Below are positions 25,801 through 37,560 of a stretch of 64,000 nt of DNA, piece after piece. How positions within the stretch are numbered: the first letter of the stretch is position 1; every line of letters starts with the position of its first letter. Below the pieces are notes generated by a model. The model did no database searches, was not told the origin of the DNA, and saw only the letters and a list, made by a program, of their open reading frames with translations. Made by a program: the position numbers and the translations under genes. The stretch spans positions 625,163-689,162 of the forward strand of contig CAJJDP010000006.1 in NCBI GenBank assembly GCA_905182995.1. The letters run 5' to 3'. The DNA is from Paramecium octaurelia. Lineage: Eukaryota; Ciliophora; Oligohymenophorea; Peniculida; Parameciidae.

Positions 25801-26486
25801 AATTTAAGGATTAAACCAATGAAAACAATAAATTAAAAGATTAGATATCTAAATTGGAAAAAGAGAAATCTACAACAGATGAAAAAATAAAAAAATAAGA
25901 AGATAAGATAAAAGACCTTTAAAAATAAATTGATGATTAAAAATAAAAGACCCCAACCAAAAATAGAGATGATCCCAATGATAAATAAAATTAATCAGAT
26001 AAAAAACAAGGTTCGTAAAATGATACTAAATATAAAGAATTAATAATTAAATTAGAAAAACAAATAGATGAATTAAAAATTCATATTATTTATTTGGAAA
26101 GCTTACTAAAATAACATGGATATGATCCAAATAAATTAAAACCTGGAAAAACTAATAATGACTCAAAAAATTAGACCCCTAAAAAAGATGATGATAAAAA
26201 TGATTATCCTGAATTGTAATAAGTCAACGTTATTAATGTAATAAATTATTATATTTATTAGATAAGAAGATTAATGGCTGAATATAAATATGAGAAAGAT
26301 AGATATGAAAATAAAGTTGTTTAATATACTGATGAGCTAATCAAGTAAAATAATTTAGAAAAGGATGCTGAAGAAAAAATTAAATGTCTTGAAGATGATT
26401 AATTTGTTTACAATGATCCTGATGACTAAGAGCCAAAAGTCTATGTTATCAAAAAAGAAGGAGAATCGAATAAAAAAGTCAAATGA
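19853..26486 (+). CDS. Giant coiled-coil protein, about 2190 aa
   Basis: Two introns near the start (23 nt at about 19955; 26 nt at about 20281) are followed by a single open frame of more than 2000 codons ending in TGA; the total is 2195 codons. Apart from a short N-terminus (MYRNYDPTASPALSHQSQ), an Asn-rich break around residues 305-350 and a non-coiled C-terminal 150 residues, the whole chain is heptad-like Glu/Lys/Gln/Leu/Ile sequence. Glu-Leu-Glu-Lys units recur throughout, so it should form a very long rod. Such proteins in ciliates are commonly basal-body, striated-fibre or Golgi tethers; nothing in the sequence decides between these. No motor or kinase domain is present. Confidence 0.85.
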
Positions 26487-26506
26487 AATTTATTATTCAT
26501 TAGTAT

Positions 26507-27818
26507 ATGCTTTTATTAATATTTACGGATTCTATACCTTATTTTTTACAAGAATTCATTATAAATAAAAAAAAATATTCTACAAAAAGTATTTAAATAA
26601 TTATCGATATCTTAAATTAGTTTAGATTAGATGAACCTCTAATCAGATAAGATATTCATACTAGAATCTTTCAATTATATGTTCTACCTATAATGCTTCA
26701 ATTTACGCCTGATGATTAAAGAGTTCTTAAAGTTTTTGAGACTAATATAAATTAATTTAAAGAAAGGCTCCAAGATCAAACTGTAGAATCATATCTGAAT
26801 ATTAATGAGTGTTTTAAAATTATTCACCATACACTTATTAATAAAATTGGGATTAAATTCAGACGTCTTACAGAAATCTGATTTAAACCCAGGAAATAAG
26901 GCTTAATAAATATAAAATTTAATTCTATTGATGGAATTCAGGATACATGACAGGATAGCTAAAGTTTACGAACTAAAACGAATCAATGAACCAGAAAAAG
27001 TGAAGAGAATAGTCAAGTTTTTCACAAATTACAATATTGGAAGAAAGCTGGGCCCTCATGAATTTTGTGAGACTCTATTAGTGTTTTCTGTCTAAAAAAT
27101 CGTCATAATTATAAGAATAAATCAATATTTATAGACAGTGGAAATTCACAAATGCTCCTTTTCTGAAATAGAGAATTCTATTCAACATGATAAATAATAC
27201 CACATAATTAGTAGCTTTATGATAGAGTCGATTGAATACCAAATTAATAAGCCTTTTATGCCATATTTTTTGGACTCATAATACTTTTACTTCATTATAA
27301 ATCAGGAAATCATTTAATACAATCTAGCCTCTCTACTAACATCTAAAAATTCTCCTACAACTATAGTAAAAAGACACTTAATCTAGTCTCCAATTTACTT
27401 TAGAGATGATTTCATTCACGTTAAAAATAAAAATATTCTATATTCTTTTCAAAGACATGCACATCAAATTAGCCATAGAAAATTTCTACTTAATATGCAA
27501 CAAATCAATTTACAAACTGATACTTCCAATTACTTCTAATTTGAATTAGTAACTTCAATGTATATGACAAATATCGATTTAATTCAGAGCCCATTCATTA
27601 ATTCTGTAGTTTTTGAAACTAATGAGATAACCCTAGAGATTTATTTTCCATTTTAAGGAAGCTTAATAAAATAGAGATATTCACTGTCCTAAAATTCAGA
27701 TTTTGATTTTTAAGATGAGAAGAGAGAAGAAATAAATTTTGAGAAGGAACCTGGGTTAATACAGATATGGAATTTAGAATAGGAACATGATTAGGTTAAT
27801 TCTTTGGTTTTATATTGA
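26507..27818 (+). CDS. Unknown protein with an apparent +1 frameshift
   Basis: Two open frames abut near 26850. The first (from ATG 26507) reads through ILNQFRLDEPLIRQDIHTR and ends in HHTLINK. The second continues LGLNSDVLQKSDLNPGNK to the TGA at 27816. One extra A in the AAAA run near 26851-26854 would explain the switch and gives a smooth join. A 52-nt atypical intron (GTTTTA...TTCAG) could also restore the frame, but it is far longer than the other introns here. About 430 aa in total, with no recognised domain. It lies 20 bp after the giant coiled-coil gene. Its last 230 bp lie inside the duplicated block described below. Confidence 0.6.
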
Positions 27819-27862
27819 GAAGAATTATTTAATAGAATTATAAAAATAAATAATTTAAATAA

Positions 27863-28919
27863 ATGGATAACCTGTGCAAATAGTATCTAATATTCAAACA
27901 AATTGATCAAATTAATCTCTAAGAGTATTGTTTCTACTCCTTGGATAAAGATAAGCACTTATCATTTATATATATTAATGATGGCTCAGCAAAAATAGAA
28001 TGCACAGAATTCGAATTGGTTGAATTAAATACTCTATCCTCAAAGAGCTAAGGGTTTCTCACAAGTGTGACTCAGAAGCTCAAAGAAATGTTATCAAGGA
28101 TAAAGCCTAAAGATGAGTAAGAGATATTATGTAGTCTTTCATTAGATTAGATATTTGTACATAGAATGAGTGAAGAAATCTTAATTCCTAGGTATATCAT
28201 TAAGCAACTTAAGAGATCTAAGTACAGAGATGTATTTATTACTAACTTCTTTTAAAATGTTAAGAATCATGAAATGAAGGATCCCAATGATTTTTATACT
28301 TCAAACAAATAAAATGTAAACACCATGAAAAAAATTATGAAAAATAAATTAGATTTAAATGACTAAGTGAGCGATTAGATAAAATAGCTATTTGAAACAT
28401 TCTTTTAAGTATCTATTGAGAATATTGAAAGAATATCTATAAATAAGAAATGGATATATAATAGAAATGGTGTTGAGAAACAAAACAAATAACATTGTTG
28501 TTATATTGCTTTAAAATAATTTCATCAGACTAATTTAGTAGATAAAAAGAAATTGCCTGAAGAGGACATAAAATCAATTGAGGAGTTTTTTCTTAACAAA
28601 TTACTTGTAGAAGGAAAGTAAATTGATAAATAATGTATAGAAATACAAAATTATCAATAAAAAAATCAATCGGGACTTAGATTAACTGCCACTTAAATTT
28701 ATCACATCTGCGAATAAGAGAATTATCAAAAAAAGAGTTCACCTTCAAATGAAGCCCAAAAGCATGGCGAAGCACATGAAAAGATAGCTTTAAATGAATA
28801 TGCTCGTTTGCATCCTGATATTTAATTGAAATAAACAGATGTTCTGTTCAACATATCCTATCCCTACTTATGTGGAAAGCCTGACGCTTTAGTTTATGAT
28901 TTGAATAATAATTTAATAG
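27863..28919 (+). pseudogene. Truncated duplicate of the YqaJ-like nuclease gene
   Basis: Same sequence as 29195-30251. It is cut at the N immediately before the codons that encode the catalytic E-x-K. It should not be counted as a separate gene if the duplication is an assembly artefact. Confidence 0.85.
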
Positions 28920-28920
28920 N

Positions 28921-29150
28921 GCCCATTCATTAATTCTGTAGTTTTTGAAACTAATGAGATAACCCTAGAGATTTATTTTCCATTTTAAGGAAGCTTAATA
29001 AAATAGAGATATTCACTGTCCTAAAATTCAGATTTTGATTTTTAAGATGAGAAGAGAGAAGAAATAAATTTTGAGAAGGAACCTGGGTTAATACAGATAT
29101 GGAATTTAGAATAGGAACATGATTAGGTTAATTCTTTGGTTTTATATTGA
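28921..29150 (+). pseudogene. Duplicate 3' end of the frameshifted unknown gene
   Basis: Second copy of 27589-27818, the C-terminal 76 codons including the TGA. It has no start of its own and exists only because of the 1331-bp duplication. Confidence 0.85.
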
Positions 29151-29194
29151 GAAGAATTATTTAATAGAATTATAAAAATAAATAATTTAAATAA

Positions 29195-30622
29195 ATGGAT
29201 AACCTGTGCAAATAGTATCTAATATTCAAACAAATTGATCAAATTAATCTCTAAGAGTATTGTTTCTACTCCTTGGATAAAGATAAGCACTTATCATTTA
29301 TATATATTAATGATGGCTCAGCAAAAATAGAATGCACAGAATTCGAATTGGTTGAATTAAATACTCTATCCTCAAAGAGCTAAGGGTTTCTCACAAGTGT
29401 GACTCAGAAGCTCAAAGAAATGTTATCAAGGATAAAGCCTAAAGATGAGTAAGAGATATTATGTAGTCTTTCATTAGATTAGATATTTGTACATAGAATG
29501 AGTGAAGAAATCTTAATTCCTAGGTATATCATTAAGCAACTTAAGAGATCTAAGTACAGAGATGTATTTATTACTAACTTCTTTTAAAATGTTAAGAATC
29601 ATGAAATGAAGGATCCCAATGATTTTTATACTTCAAACAAATAAAATGTAAACACCATGAAAAAAATTATGAAAAATAAATTAGATTTAAATGACTAAGT
29701 GAGCGATTAGATAAAATAGCTATTTGAAACATTCTTTTAAGTATCTATTGAGAATATTGAAAGAATATCTATAAATAAGAAATGGATATATAATAGAAAT
29801 GGTGTTGAGAAACAAAACAAATAACATTGTTGTTATATTGCTTTAAAATAATTTCATCAGACTAATTTAGTAGATAAAAAGAAATTGCCTGAAGAGGACA
29901 TAAAATCAATTGAGGAGTTTTTTCTTAACAAATTACTTGTAGAAGGAAAGTAAATTGATAAATAATGTATAGAAATACAAAATTATCAATAAAAAAATCA
30001 ATCGGGACTTAGATTAACTGCCACTTAAATTTATCACATCTGCGAATAAGAGAATTATCAAAAAAAGAGTTCACCTTCAAATGAAGCCCAAAAGCATGGC
30101 GAAGCACATGAAAAGATAGCTTTAAATGAATATGCTCGTTTGCATCCTGATATTTAATTGAAATAAACAGATGTTCTGTTCAACATATCCTATCCCTACT
30201 TATGTGGAAAGCCTGACGCTTTAGTTTATGATTTGAATAATAATTTAATAGGATTGGTAGAAGTCAAGTCTCCCTTTATAAAGAAGGAACTTAATATGAA
30301 TCAAGATGAAAATTTCTTATTAGATTATATATTTGTGGATCAATAAAATGTTCATTAATTGAAAAGGAATCATTAGCATTATTATTAAGTGTAAGTATAT
30401 TTGCTGATTACTGAATTATGTTGGTGTGATTTTATTGTGTCTACACTTCGAGGGAATAGAGTAATTAGGGTGTTAAGAGACGAAATATGCATAAAACAGA
30501 TAATAAGGAAATCGGAGTTTTATCATTTTACTCAGATATTACCTCGGTATTGCTAATTGCAGAAGAAATAATTAGAGGAAGAGGATTTGGAAGTAATAAG
30601 GAACAAAAAAGTATTTAATTGA
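29195..30622 (+). CDS. YqaJ-like PD-(D/E)XK nuclease domain protein
   Basis: Intronless, 475 aa. The C-terminal third has the layout of YqaJ/lambda-exonuclease-type nucleases: a helix with HGEAHEKIALNEYARLHPD, CGKPDALVYD (Asp at about residue 341), GLVEVKSPF (Glu 356, Lys 358), then HYYQVQVYLLITELCWCDF, where the Q-x-Q/Y and W-C-D-F parts are typical of the family. The acidic pair plus Lys would bind Mg2+ and cut DNA. The N-terminal 300 residues are unrecognised and may contribute substrate binding. Eukaryotic YqaJ proteins are often linked to mobile elements or viruses, but no such element surrounds this gene and its codon use matches its neighbours. DNA processing is inferred only from the fold. 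Confidence 0.8.
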
Positions 30623-30645
30623 TATTGAATATATATAATTATTAA

Positions 30646-33157
30646 ATGAATTAACCAAAAAATACTAGATTTATAACCTTTACAATACCCTACGCCTAAA
30701 GTCAAGATCCATAGTTTCCCCCATCAAATTTATTGGAAATATCATCGACTCCTTTGGGCTGGCAGAGTTGTAGGTTTTGCCAATATCCATAAGAGTTGAT
30801 ATTGCAATTCTAATCTGCCATAACCGTTCATAAAATGCAAATTCTATCTCACGAGAAGAAAATACCTACAAAGATAGAGGTTTTCATAGGAAGACTGTAG
30901 GGGAGAATGGATTTAGAAAATGCAAGTTTTAAAAAGATTGGCTATTTCACATTTCATTCCAACGAACAATCAAATTGGTAAGCCAGAGAGCTCAAAACAG
31001 TATCAATTGATGAATCTAATTGCAACTATCTAAAACTATTGGTGCATCGCAATCATGAAAATAAGTTTAATCCATTTAATCAAGTTGGTGTTGTTGCAAT
31101 CAGAATTTATGGGGATAAGGCAGAACTTCCTCCTCCAAAAAAGATAAGTAAGGTCTAAGATAAGGTCTTGGATGAATTATACAATCCGCAATAAGATAAA
31201 TTGATTGACACTAAATTGTTGGCGCACATTATTGCACTTGAACATGTAAAGTATTCCTTAATATGAGAGTCCAAAGATTATGCAATCAAGTAGGAAAACT
31301 ATTAAGAAGCCAAAAAACTCAAAAACAGAATTACCCAACTCAGATCATTGGGAGTCTAATTGAGGGATTTGGAGGAGAGGAAAAAGGAAGTGTTATAAAA
31401 TGAGGATTATGATTAGGCAGAAGTTATCAAAGAGCAAATTTATAAATTGAAAATTGAGAATGGACTTGTAGATGAACAAGGAAATGAGTATAAACCCAAT
31501 ATTGAAAAGATCAGGCAGCAAGAATTAGGTGAGTAAGCAGATAACTATGAGGTTAGGAGAAATTCAAAACCATCAATCAAATAATTAGATAATAATAAGA
31601 TAATTGAGGATAGTTTCGATAAAATGCCTCAAGATGAATAAACTTATTTAATTGAATAATTGAATAATAACAATAACATTACTCATATTACAAATAATTA
31701 AAACGAGAATGTAAATACAAGTTATTAATAACCTACTTCTTTTGATTAATAACTTAAAAATGAAAAGATGTTAAATTATGATGAGATGGTAATACCAGCT
31801 TTAAAAAATAAATAAAATAATAATACCTAGATTTTAGAAGAGTACTCTGAAGTAGATAAAAGTAAATAACAAATTGAAGAATTGAGTTCTGAAAATTAGA
31901 AATAAGTTGAAGCTATCAAACCCTATTATGGAATGGACTTTTGCAAAAACTATTTCTCTAAGAACTGGGCTCGTAGAGAAGAAGGCATTCGTTGGCTAAT
32001 TGAACAATTTAACAATCCAACTTAAATCAATTTATCCAATATTGACGGAGCCTTTTAAGCTACCTTATTGTTGATCTACAAAGGCATTTAAGATAAAGCC
32101 GACAAAGTAGTGTATGCAAGTCTTTAATTAATGCAATAAACCCTTCTTAAATTGAAACCGAACAAATTAAATGACGAAAGTCCTATAATATTGGATAATA
32201 TCGTATTGGTAGATTATTTTCATAACATTAGATTCTCATGGAGAAAATGGGTGATATTAATGAGAGACACAAAGAAGAATGCAAAAAGATTCTATTGACT
32301 TTAGCTGAAACCTAGATTATGGGAAGTGCTGGAGTGATCAACCATTTAGTAAAAGGGATTACAACAAAACCAAATTTACAATTATCATCTGTCAGACACA
32401 TCTAAGCCAGATTAATGCTCATTTACAATTTAATCTAAAAATATAAAATTAATAATGAAAGAGTTCCTTATAATCCTGTAATGGATGTTGCTATCAAATA
32501 TTTGGATCACTCTGCTGAATAAGTTAGAACTTGTGCAATTTATATAATAACTGAAGTCTATAAAAATTAAGGAGATAAAGTGAGAGAAAGCATTAAGGGA
32601 ATCAGACCTGCACAATAGTAAATTCTAGATGAATTGTTTTATAAAATAGACAATGGAGGGAATGTTCAAACATCCTTTGAATAAGAAAAGAAACCATAAC
32701 CAAAGAAGAAATAATAACAAAATAACCCTGATTAAGTCTTTTAATAAATAACACAGGCTTGTGAATTTTGTGGAATTGAAAATAAGGAATTCATTTAAAG
32801 CCAAAAGCTCGATATGCATTTATGGAAGGAATGTGTAATGCTCACAACTTGTTTATCATGCGCCTAAGTGGTTGAAGTCTCTCAATTAACTAATCATCAT
32901 TTTGAAGAATGTGAATTTGCTAAAAACTATAGATAATGTGAAACGTATGCTATTATTAAGAATCTTTTAGTTGTGGATGTGCTGTCTTAGAAAACCAATT
33001 GGCTGAACATTTGAATAAAAAAGTTTGTAATACTTCAACAGGTGATACTTGTCCATTATGTTACAAGAACATTGGTCTGAATTGGAAAATTCACTTAGCC
33101 ATTTGTGAACAACAAGAGCGAAACAAACAATAGTCTGTTCCTTCAGAAAACAAATGA
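30646..33157 (+). CDS. CEP104: CEP104 (ciliary-tip/centrosomal protein)
   Basis: In other organisms CEP104 localises to centrioles and ciliary tips and binds tubulin and EB1. The 812-aa model uses introns of 24, 23 and 26 nt (31248, 32208 and 32943 region). Domains in order: N-terminal jelly-roll (CRFCQYPQELILQFQ, FKKIGYFTFHSN, ARELKTVSID, YLKLLVHRNH, NQVGVVAIRIYGD), a coiled coil with DYAIKQENYQEAKKLKNRI, a low-complexity linker, a TOG-like helical domain (about residues 400-620), and C-terminal zinc fingers (CEFCGIENKEFI, CVMLTTCLSCAQVVEV, CPLCYKNIG). This is the complete family architecture. Its TGA overlaps or nearly touches the start of the next gene. Confidence 0.94.
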
Positions 33158-33174
33158 TTATTTTTAAATTTTTT

Positions 33175-34368
33175 ATGATATTAATATACTTGTTCAATTT
33201 TGTATTGGCACAGAACTATTATCCAATTGTTAATAGTCTCATCACAATTAATTCACAAAATACACTTAAAGTTTCAGCTTCATGCAATCAAACAAGCGAC
33301 ATCTATTATGCCATATATTTAAATAATGGAATCAGACCTACATTTTAAGAAATAAAAATAAGAATGAATCAACAATCAAGCTATGAAAATTATGGATATA
33401 AAGAATCTACTTTAAACTTAGAAATTACAGTTATTGTTAAATTAAATTCATTTTACAATGTGGATATCTATTGTCTGAGTTATGACTCAACTGGCATATA
33501 CTCCTACCTAAGTTATCCTTTAACTCGAGATATGATAGCTACTACAGATAACAATTCTAAAGCAATGATTTTAAAACTATATTTTGATAATGAACCAACT
33601 GCAAAACAAAGTTAAAGTGTAGTCTGTTAAGCTTAGTACAAATATCCTTCATAAGCTACTAGAATTGTCATAGGAGATTGGACAATATGCTCAGATGCCA
33701 CAAATAATAGCAATAATAATGTAACAACTGATCAAAATACTTCTACTCAAGTTGCTATTCAAAAATCGTACTCTAAAATTAAACCATACCCATTATTTTT
33801 ATACTTTCTAACTGATTACACCAATTTAGTTGACATATTACCTGATGAATTGACTTTACTTGGAGAATAAGAACTCACAACTATCTTTTTATAAAGTACC
33901 AATTTGTTCTTATCTTCCACTACATAGCCTAAGCTAGTAGATACAAGTCAGATCCTCATTGTTCCTGAGTTGTCTATAACTCTTAGCTTTGCTTAATCAA
34001 CACTTAACGCTGACATTTCAATTACTAATGTAGATGGAATCATAGCAATTGGGATCACAGAATTAGGGGTGTCAATCGATGTCTCAGAATTCTTTGTTTA
34101 AGCATCTTCCAAATTAGTAATCAGTGATCTCACAAGCATTGAATAGAATATAGTTGTTAATTATAGAATATCCAATTTAAATATTGGAAAGGACTACTTT
34201 GTTAATGTTGTTGGATTTTTGGTAATTTTTTGACTAAACCTTAAGTACCCTCAAGCAGAAAGTCCAAATAGTGGAATCATCAGGAAACCAATATTGGCTT
34301 CAAGAATAAAGACTTTAGATTCTTCAATTTTAATGCTGATATTTATATTCTTTATATCATTAATATGA
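33175..34368 (+). CDS. Secreted or GPI-anchored surface protein, unknown
   Basis: 389 aa with one 24-nt intron (34222-34245). It has an N-terminal signal peptide (MILIYLFNFVLAQ) and a C-terminal hydrophobic tail (SSILMLIFIFFISLI) of the kind replaced by a GPI anchor. The mature part is Ser/Thr/Asn-rich with few cysteines (for example SASCNQTSDIYY), unlike the Cys-rich surface antigen family. An in-frame ATG at 33154 overlaps the CEP104 stop as ATGA; 33175 is preferred because it leaves 17 bp and still gives a normal signal peptide. Confidence 0.75.
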
Positions 34369-34406
34369 AAATTGTGAGCTAGAAAATAAATTATAATTCA
34401 ACATTA

Positions 34407-35541
34407 TCATTATTAATATGGGAGATAATCAGTATAACCAACATGATCTCCTTCAAAGAATGTATCTGGATTGGCTACAGTCAAAGGAAAATTGTATCTA
34501 ATTCTCTCCACTAAATCAGGATCTAAAATGTAAAGAATAATTACTAGATATATAAGGCATTCCAAAGCTTGCAGCATCAATTATTCCAGCTTCAATCAAT
34601 TGTGCAGCTGTTTCCCCTGTTAAACCAACATTTCCTATTATCACACCTTTGAAGGAATTTCTTAATTGCTCAAATAAATTTTGAGTTTACGATTATGATG
34701 AAGGTAAACCATGATTGTATGCATTTTCCTCATCCTTGTCATTCATTAGTTCTATAAATGCAATTTGTCTTTTATCTAATTCTTAAAATAGATAAGTGAA
34801 AAGTTTAATTGGATCATTATCATACATATCATTGAATCTACCAATAGGAGATACCTTGATGCCCACTCTCCCTTTTCCAAATACTGATATCAGTTCATCA
34901 ATCACTTCCAAACAAAATTTGCATCTACCTTCAATAGACCCTCCATATTCATCTTATCTTTTATTGCTATTGCTCTTTAAAAACTAATCAATCAAGTAAC
35001 CATTAGATCCATGTAGTGATATTGCATCAAAACCTGCTTCCTTAGCTAACTATGCTCCTTTTCGGAATTGATTTTTAACTAACTAAATTTCTTCTAAATT
35101 CATTTCATGAGGAATTTCATGCGGAATATTTAAAATTTAATGCGGGCCATTGATTTCTATTGCAGATGGTCCCCAAGGCTGAAGACCATCTTATAATTTT
35201 GAATGAGTAGCACGTCCACTATGCCAAATTTATAATATTATTTTCCCTTTTTTATTATGAACTGATTCTATGACTTTTTTCCAACCTTCTACTTAAGTTT
35301 AGTCCATTATTCCAGGACATCCAGGCCAACTCTAAGATCTCTCACTTATAAATGTACTCTCTGTCATAATAAGGCCAGCAGAGGCTCTTTAAGTATAAAA
35401 TTAGACCACTAAATCATTTGGAGACTTTGTGACTTTATCGCATCTCATTCTAGTTAAAGAAGCCATGATTATTCTATTTTCAATTTAAATATCCCCAAGT
35501 TATAATGGCTTAAACAAAGCATCTACTTTTGGATTTTTCAT
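34407..35541 (-). CDS. Old Yellow Enzyme family flavin oxidoreductase
   Basis: FMN-dependent NAD(P)H:enone reductase of the OYE/12-oxophytodienoate reductase type. The 370-aa product starts at DALFKPLQLGDIQIENRIIM and carries SLTRMRCD, a Gln-Ile-Trp-His-Ser-Gly-Arg active-site segment (LQIWHSGRA), SLHGSNGYLIDQFL (His and Asn/Gly of the substrate pocket), RQDEYGGSIEGR, RVGIKVSP and the phosphate-binding GVIIGNVGLTGETA. One 22-nt intron near the end gives 371 codons. Normal length. The physiological substrate cannot be read from the sequence. Confidence 0.94.
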
Positions 35542-35570
35542 TATTATATTTAATATTAAAATTGATCCTT

Positions 35571-35944
35571 ATGGTTTATTACTTATTGAATAATTATAAA
35601 CAAGTATTAGAGTTAATATATAATAAAAGAGAAATACTAATTGAAGTATTCTATTAATTAGGTCTAGAATTCAATCAAGAGTAAAATAAATGAAGCGATT
35701 GTTATTTTATAAAAATTATTCAAACTTCTTTCTCCAAATTTAATTAATAAACGCTCCTCTTGAAAAGAAATCCTTACAGAATGATTTAGACTAAAATGAG
35801 AAATGCGAAATAAAAACTTTAACTAATTTTATTTAGAACCAACCTATAATTTAGTGTTTCACACTTATGACTGAAAAGTATTATCAAAATAATTTAAAAT
35901 AGATTATAAAATTTGTAAGTAAAAATTGTATGTTCAAGATATGA
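35571..35944 (+). CDS. Possible small gene, structure uncertain
   Basis: Readings from ATG 35571 (YKQVLELIYNKREILIEVFY) and ATG 35690 (MKRLLFYKNYSNFFLQI) could be exons of one product. A canonical GTAAGT...AAG 24-nt intron near 35917-35940 brings in TGA at 35942. The start would be only 29 bp from the divergent OYE start, which is tight even here. Low confidence. Confidence 0.3.
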
Positions 35945-36105
35945 TAATTATATTCTAATTTAGACAGTTCTCATAGGTTGTCTTTTAATATCAAATTGAT
36001 ATTCGGCCTCACTCAATAGTTTGAAAAATTCTTATATCCTTAAAATTTTATTTGACTTAAACCTTTCTATCTACAATTTGTTAAAAAACAAATAATAAAT
36101 TTATA

Positions 36106-36579
36106 TCAATTCATTCTAGTATTGCTTTAAATACCTAAGACACTTAAGTCACTTTCCCACCTTACTGATTTTTTCCTTTCTTATGGGCTTCCTTATTTAG
36201 AGTTTAGTGATTTTAATGATGGCTTTATGGGATTCTTAGGAAAGTTGATTTTTTTAGGCCCAATATTTTCGGAAGTAGTTCTGCTTCCTTGATCATACTT
36301 AGGTGAATTCTCTATTATAAAACTTCGTTTTCTTTGGTTTACTATGATTTAAGAAGCATAATGGCTTGTCTCAACTAAATCTAAATATAGGCACTGTTCC
36401 TATGTCATTTAAGGTTGAGGTTGTATTGTAGTCTTTAGTTCTGCTTTTTCTTGCTTATAGATTTCATTAAATATTGCTCTATTATTAGTAGTCATAATAG
36501 TTTGGTGGACTTCTTGGTCATCGCTAACCTCTGTATTTAGTGTGAGCTTGACTGGAATGGTTTTACAAATATTTCCCAT
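36106..36579 (-). CDS. Probable N-myristoylated 157-aa protein with RVxF-like motif
   Basis: Intronless. It starts MGNICKTIP: Gly2 plus Cys5 is the usual pattern for N-myristoylation with nearby palmitoylation, predicting membrane attachment. The rest is polar and basic. Near the C-terminus KKSVRWESD fits the K-x-V-x-W form of the PP1-docking RVxF motif. No globular domain is recognised. A membrane-tethered phosphatase adaptor is a hypothesis built on two short motifs. Confidence 0.7.
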
Positions 36580-36811
36580 TTTAACAATTTAAATAATATA
36601 GCAAGTAATTTTTCTATTTTGTTAATTTTGTTTATTATTCTATAGGTAGAAAACACTCTATTAAATTTGTTACCTAGATTTCAAGTTGTTTAATGTAATT
36701 TATTATTGATAATCAAGATCAGCTCTCTTTAATCCCTTTAATAAGAGTAAAAAAAAACCATTTTAGATGTATTCGATCCAAAAAAACTTTTTTATTCTTC
36801 AATTATTTAAT

Positions 36812-37560
36812 TCATTAAATCCATAATGTATTTTAGCGAATAATATCGACAGCTTTCTTTAGGTGGTGTAACAAAATATAATAATTTATATTAAGTTTTT
36901 GCTTAAAAAAAAGAAAATTCACATCATAAATTAGTATTGAAAAAGTTGGCTTTTATTTTTGTTTAGATCTAATTATACTTGCAAATTTATTTATGGCCCA
37001 TATAAATTTCAATATGGTTCTATCTTTTGCATTATCAACACCCTCTTGAACATCCATCAAAGCCATTGTTTAGCCTTACATTACTGATATCTATCGTTTT
37101 TTATGGTTCTTATATTTCCAATCAGCAAATAGAAAAAACTAAATATTTGTTTGAGGCATTTAAAAATTGGCGAATCTAATTAGATCATTTGTATATCTCT
37201 CTTAGATAACTAATTTACTAATTTTAAATCTCAAAGATTTAGCGATTTTTCTTATATTCTTTTTGATTGAGTTGGAGCTATAATATTGTAGGCTAAAGAG
37301 AGTTTGTAAAAAATATTATCTCATAATTGAAGCTTAAGATTTAGTAGTGAACTATCCTAAAATATTTCAGAAGGATCAAGTATTTATTTTTTTTAAGCAA
37401 AATTAATAATTGATGAGTTTCCAAACTAAAGGTTAATCAATAATTTATCTTTTATCTCTTCACTGAGGATGAAAGATGAATATCTTTTAATGATATAATG
37501 TTAATCTACTCTATAAGTTTTTTGTAATAATCAAGGTATGATGTATTCACAATTGAAATT
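36812..37560 (-). CDS. Unknown gene, exon structure unresolved
   Basis: The last exon (36812-37332) is open for 173 codons and protein-like (RFANFQMPQTNIQFFLFADW; MALMDVQEGVDNAKDR). Upstream readings join it through a possible 20-nt intron (37333-37352) and an uncertain earlier one, so the 5' end given here is approximate. No family is recognised. A different frame containing several TGAs overlaps the region but is judged non-coding. Confidence 0.4.

Larger units (their letters stand above)
27589..30251. repeat. Exact 1331-bp direct duplication separated by one N
   Basis: 27589-28919 and 28921-30251 read the same wherever I compared them, with an offset of exactly 1332 and a single N at 28920. 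Copy 1 stops at the N in mid-codon of the nuclease gene, and copy 2 runs on into the intact remainder. A perfect repeat broken by one undetermined base is the signature of two overlapping contigs joined without merging, so I regard it as an assembly artefact rather than biology. Confidence 0.9.

Noticed and set aside
27589-28919. A true segmental duplication of the nuclease gene
   Set aside because: Both copies appear identical and are separated by a single N, which is far more likely to be a scaffolding artefact.
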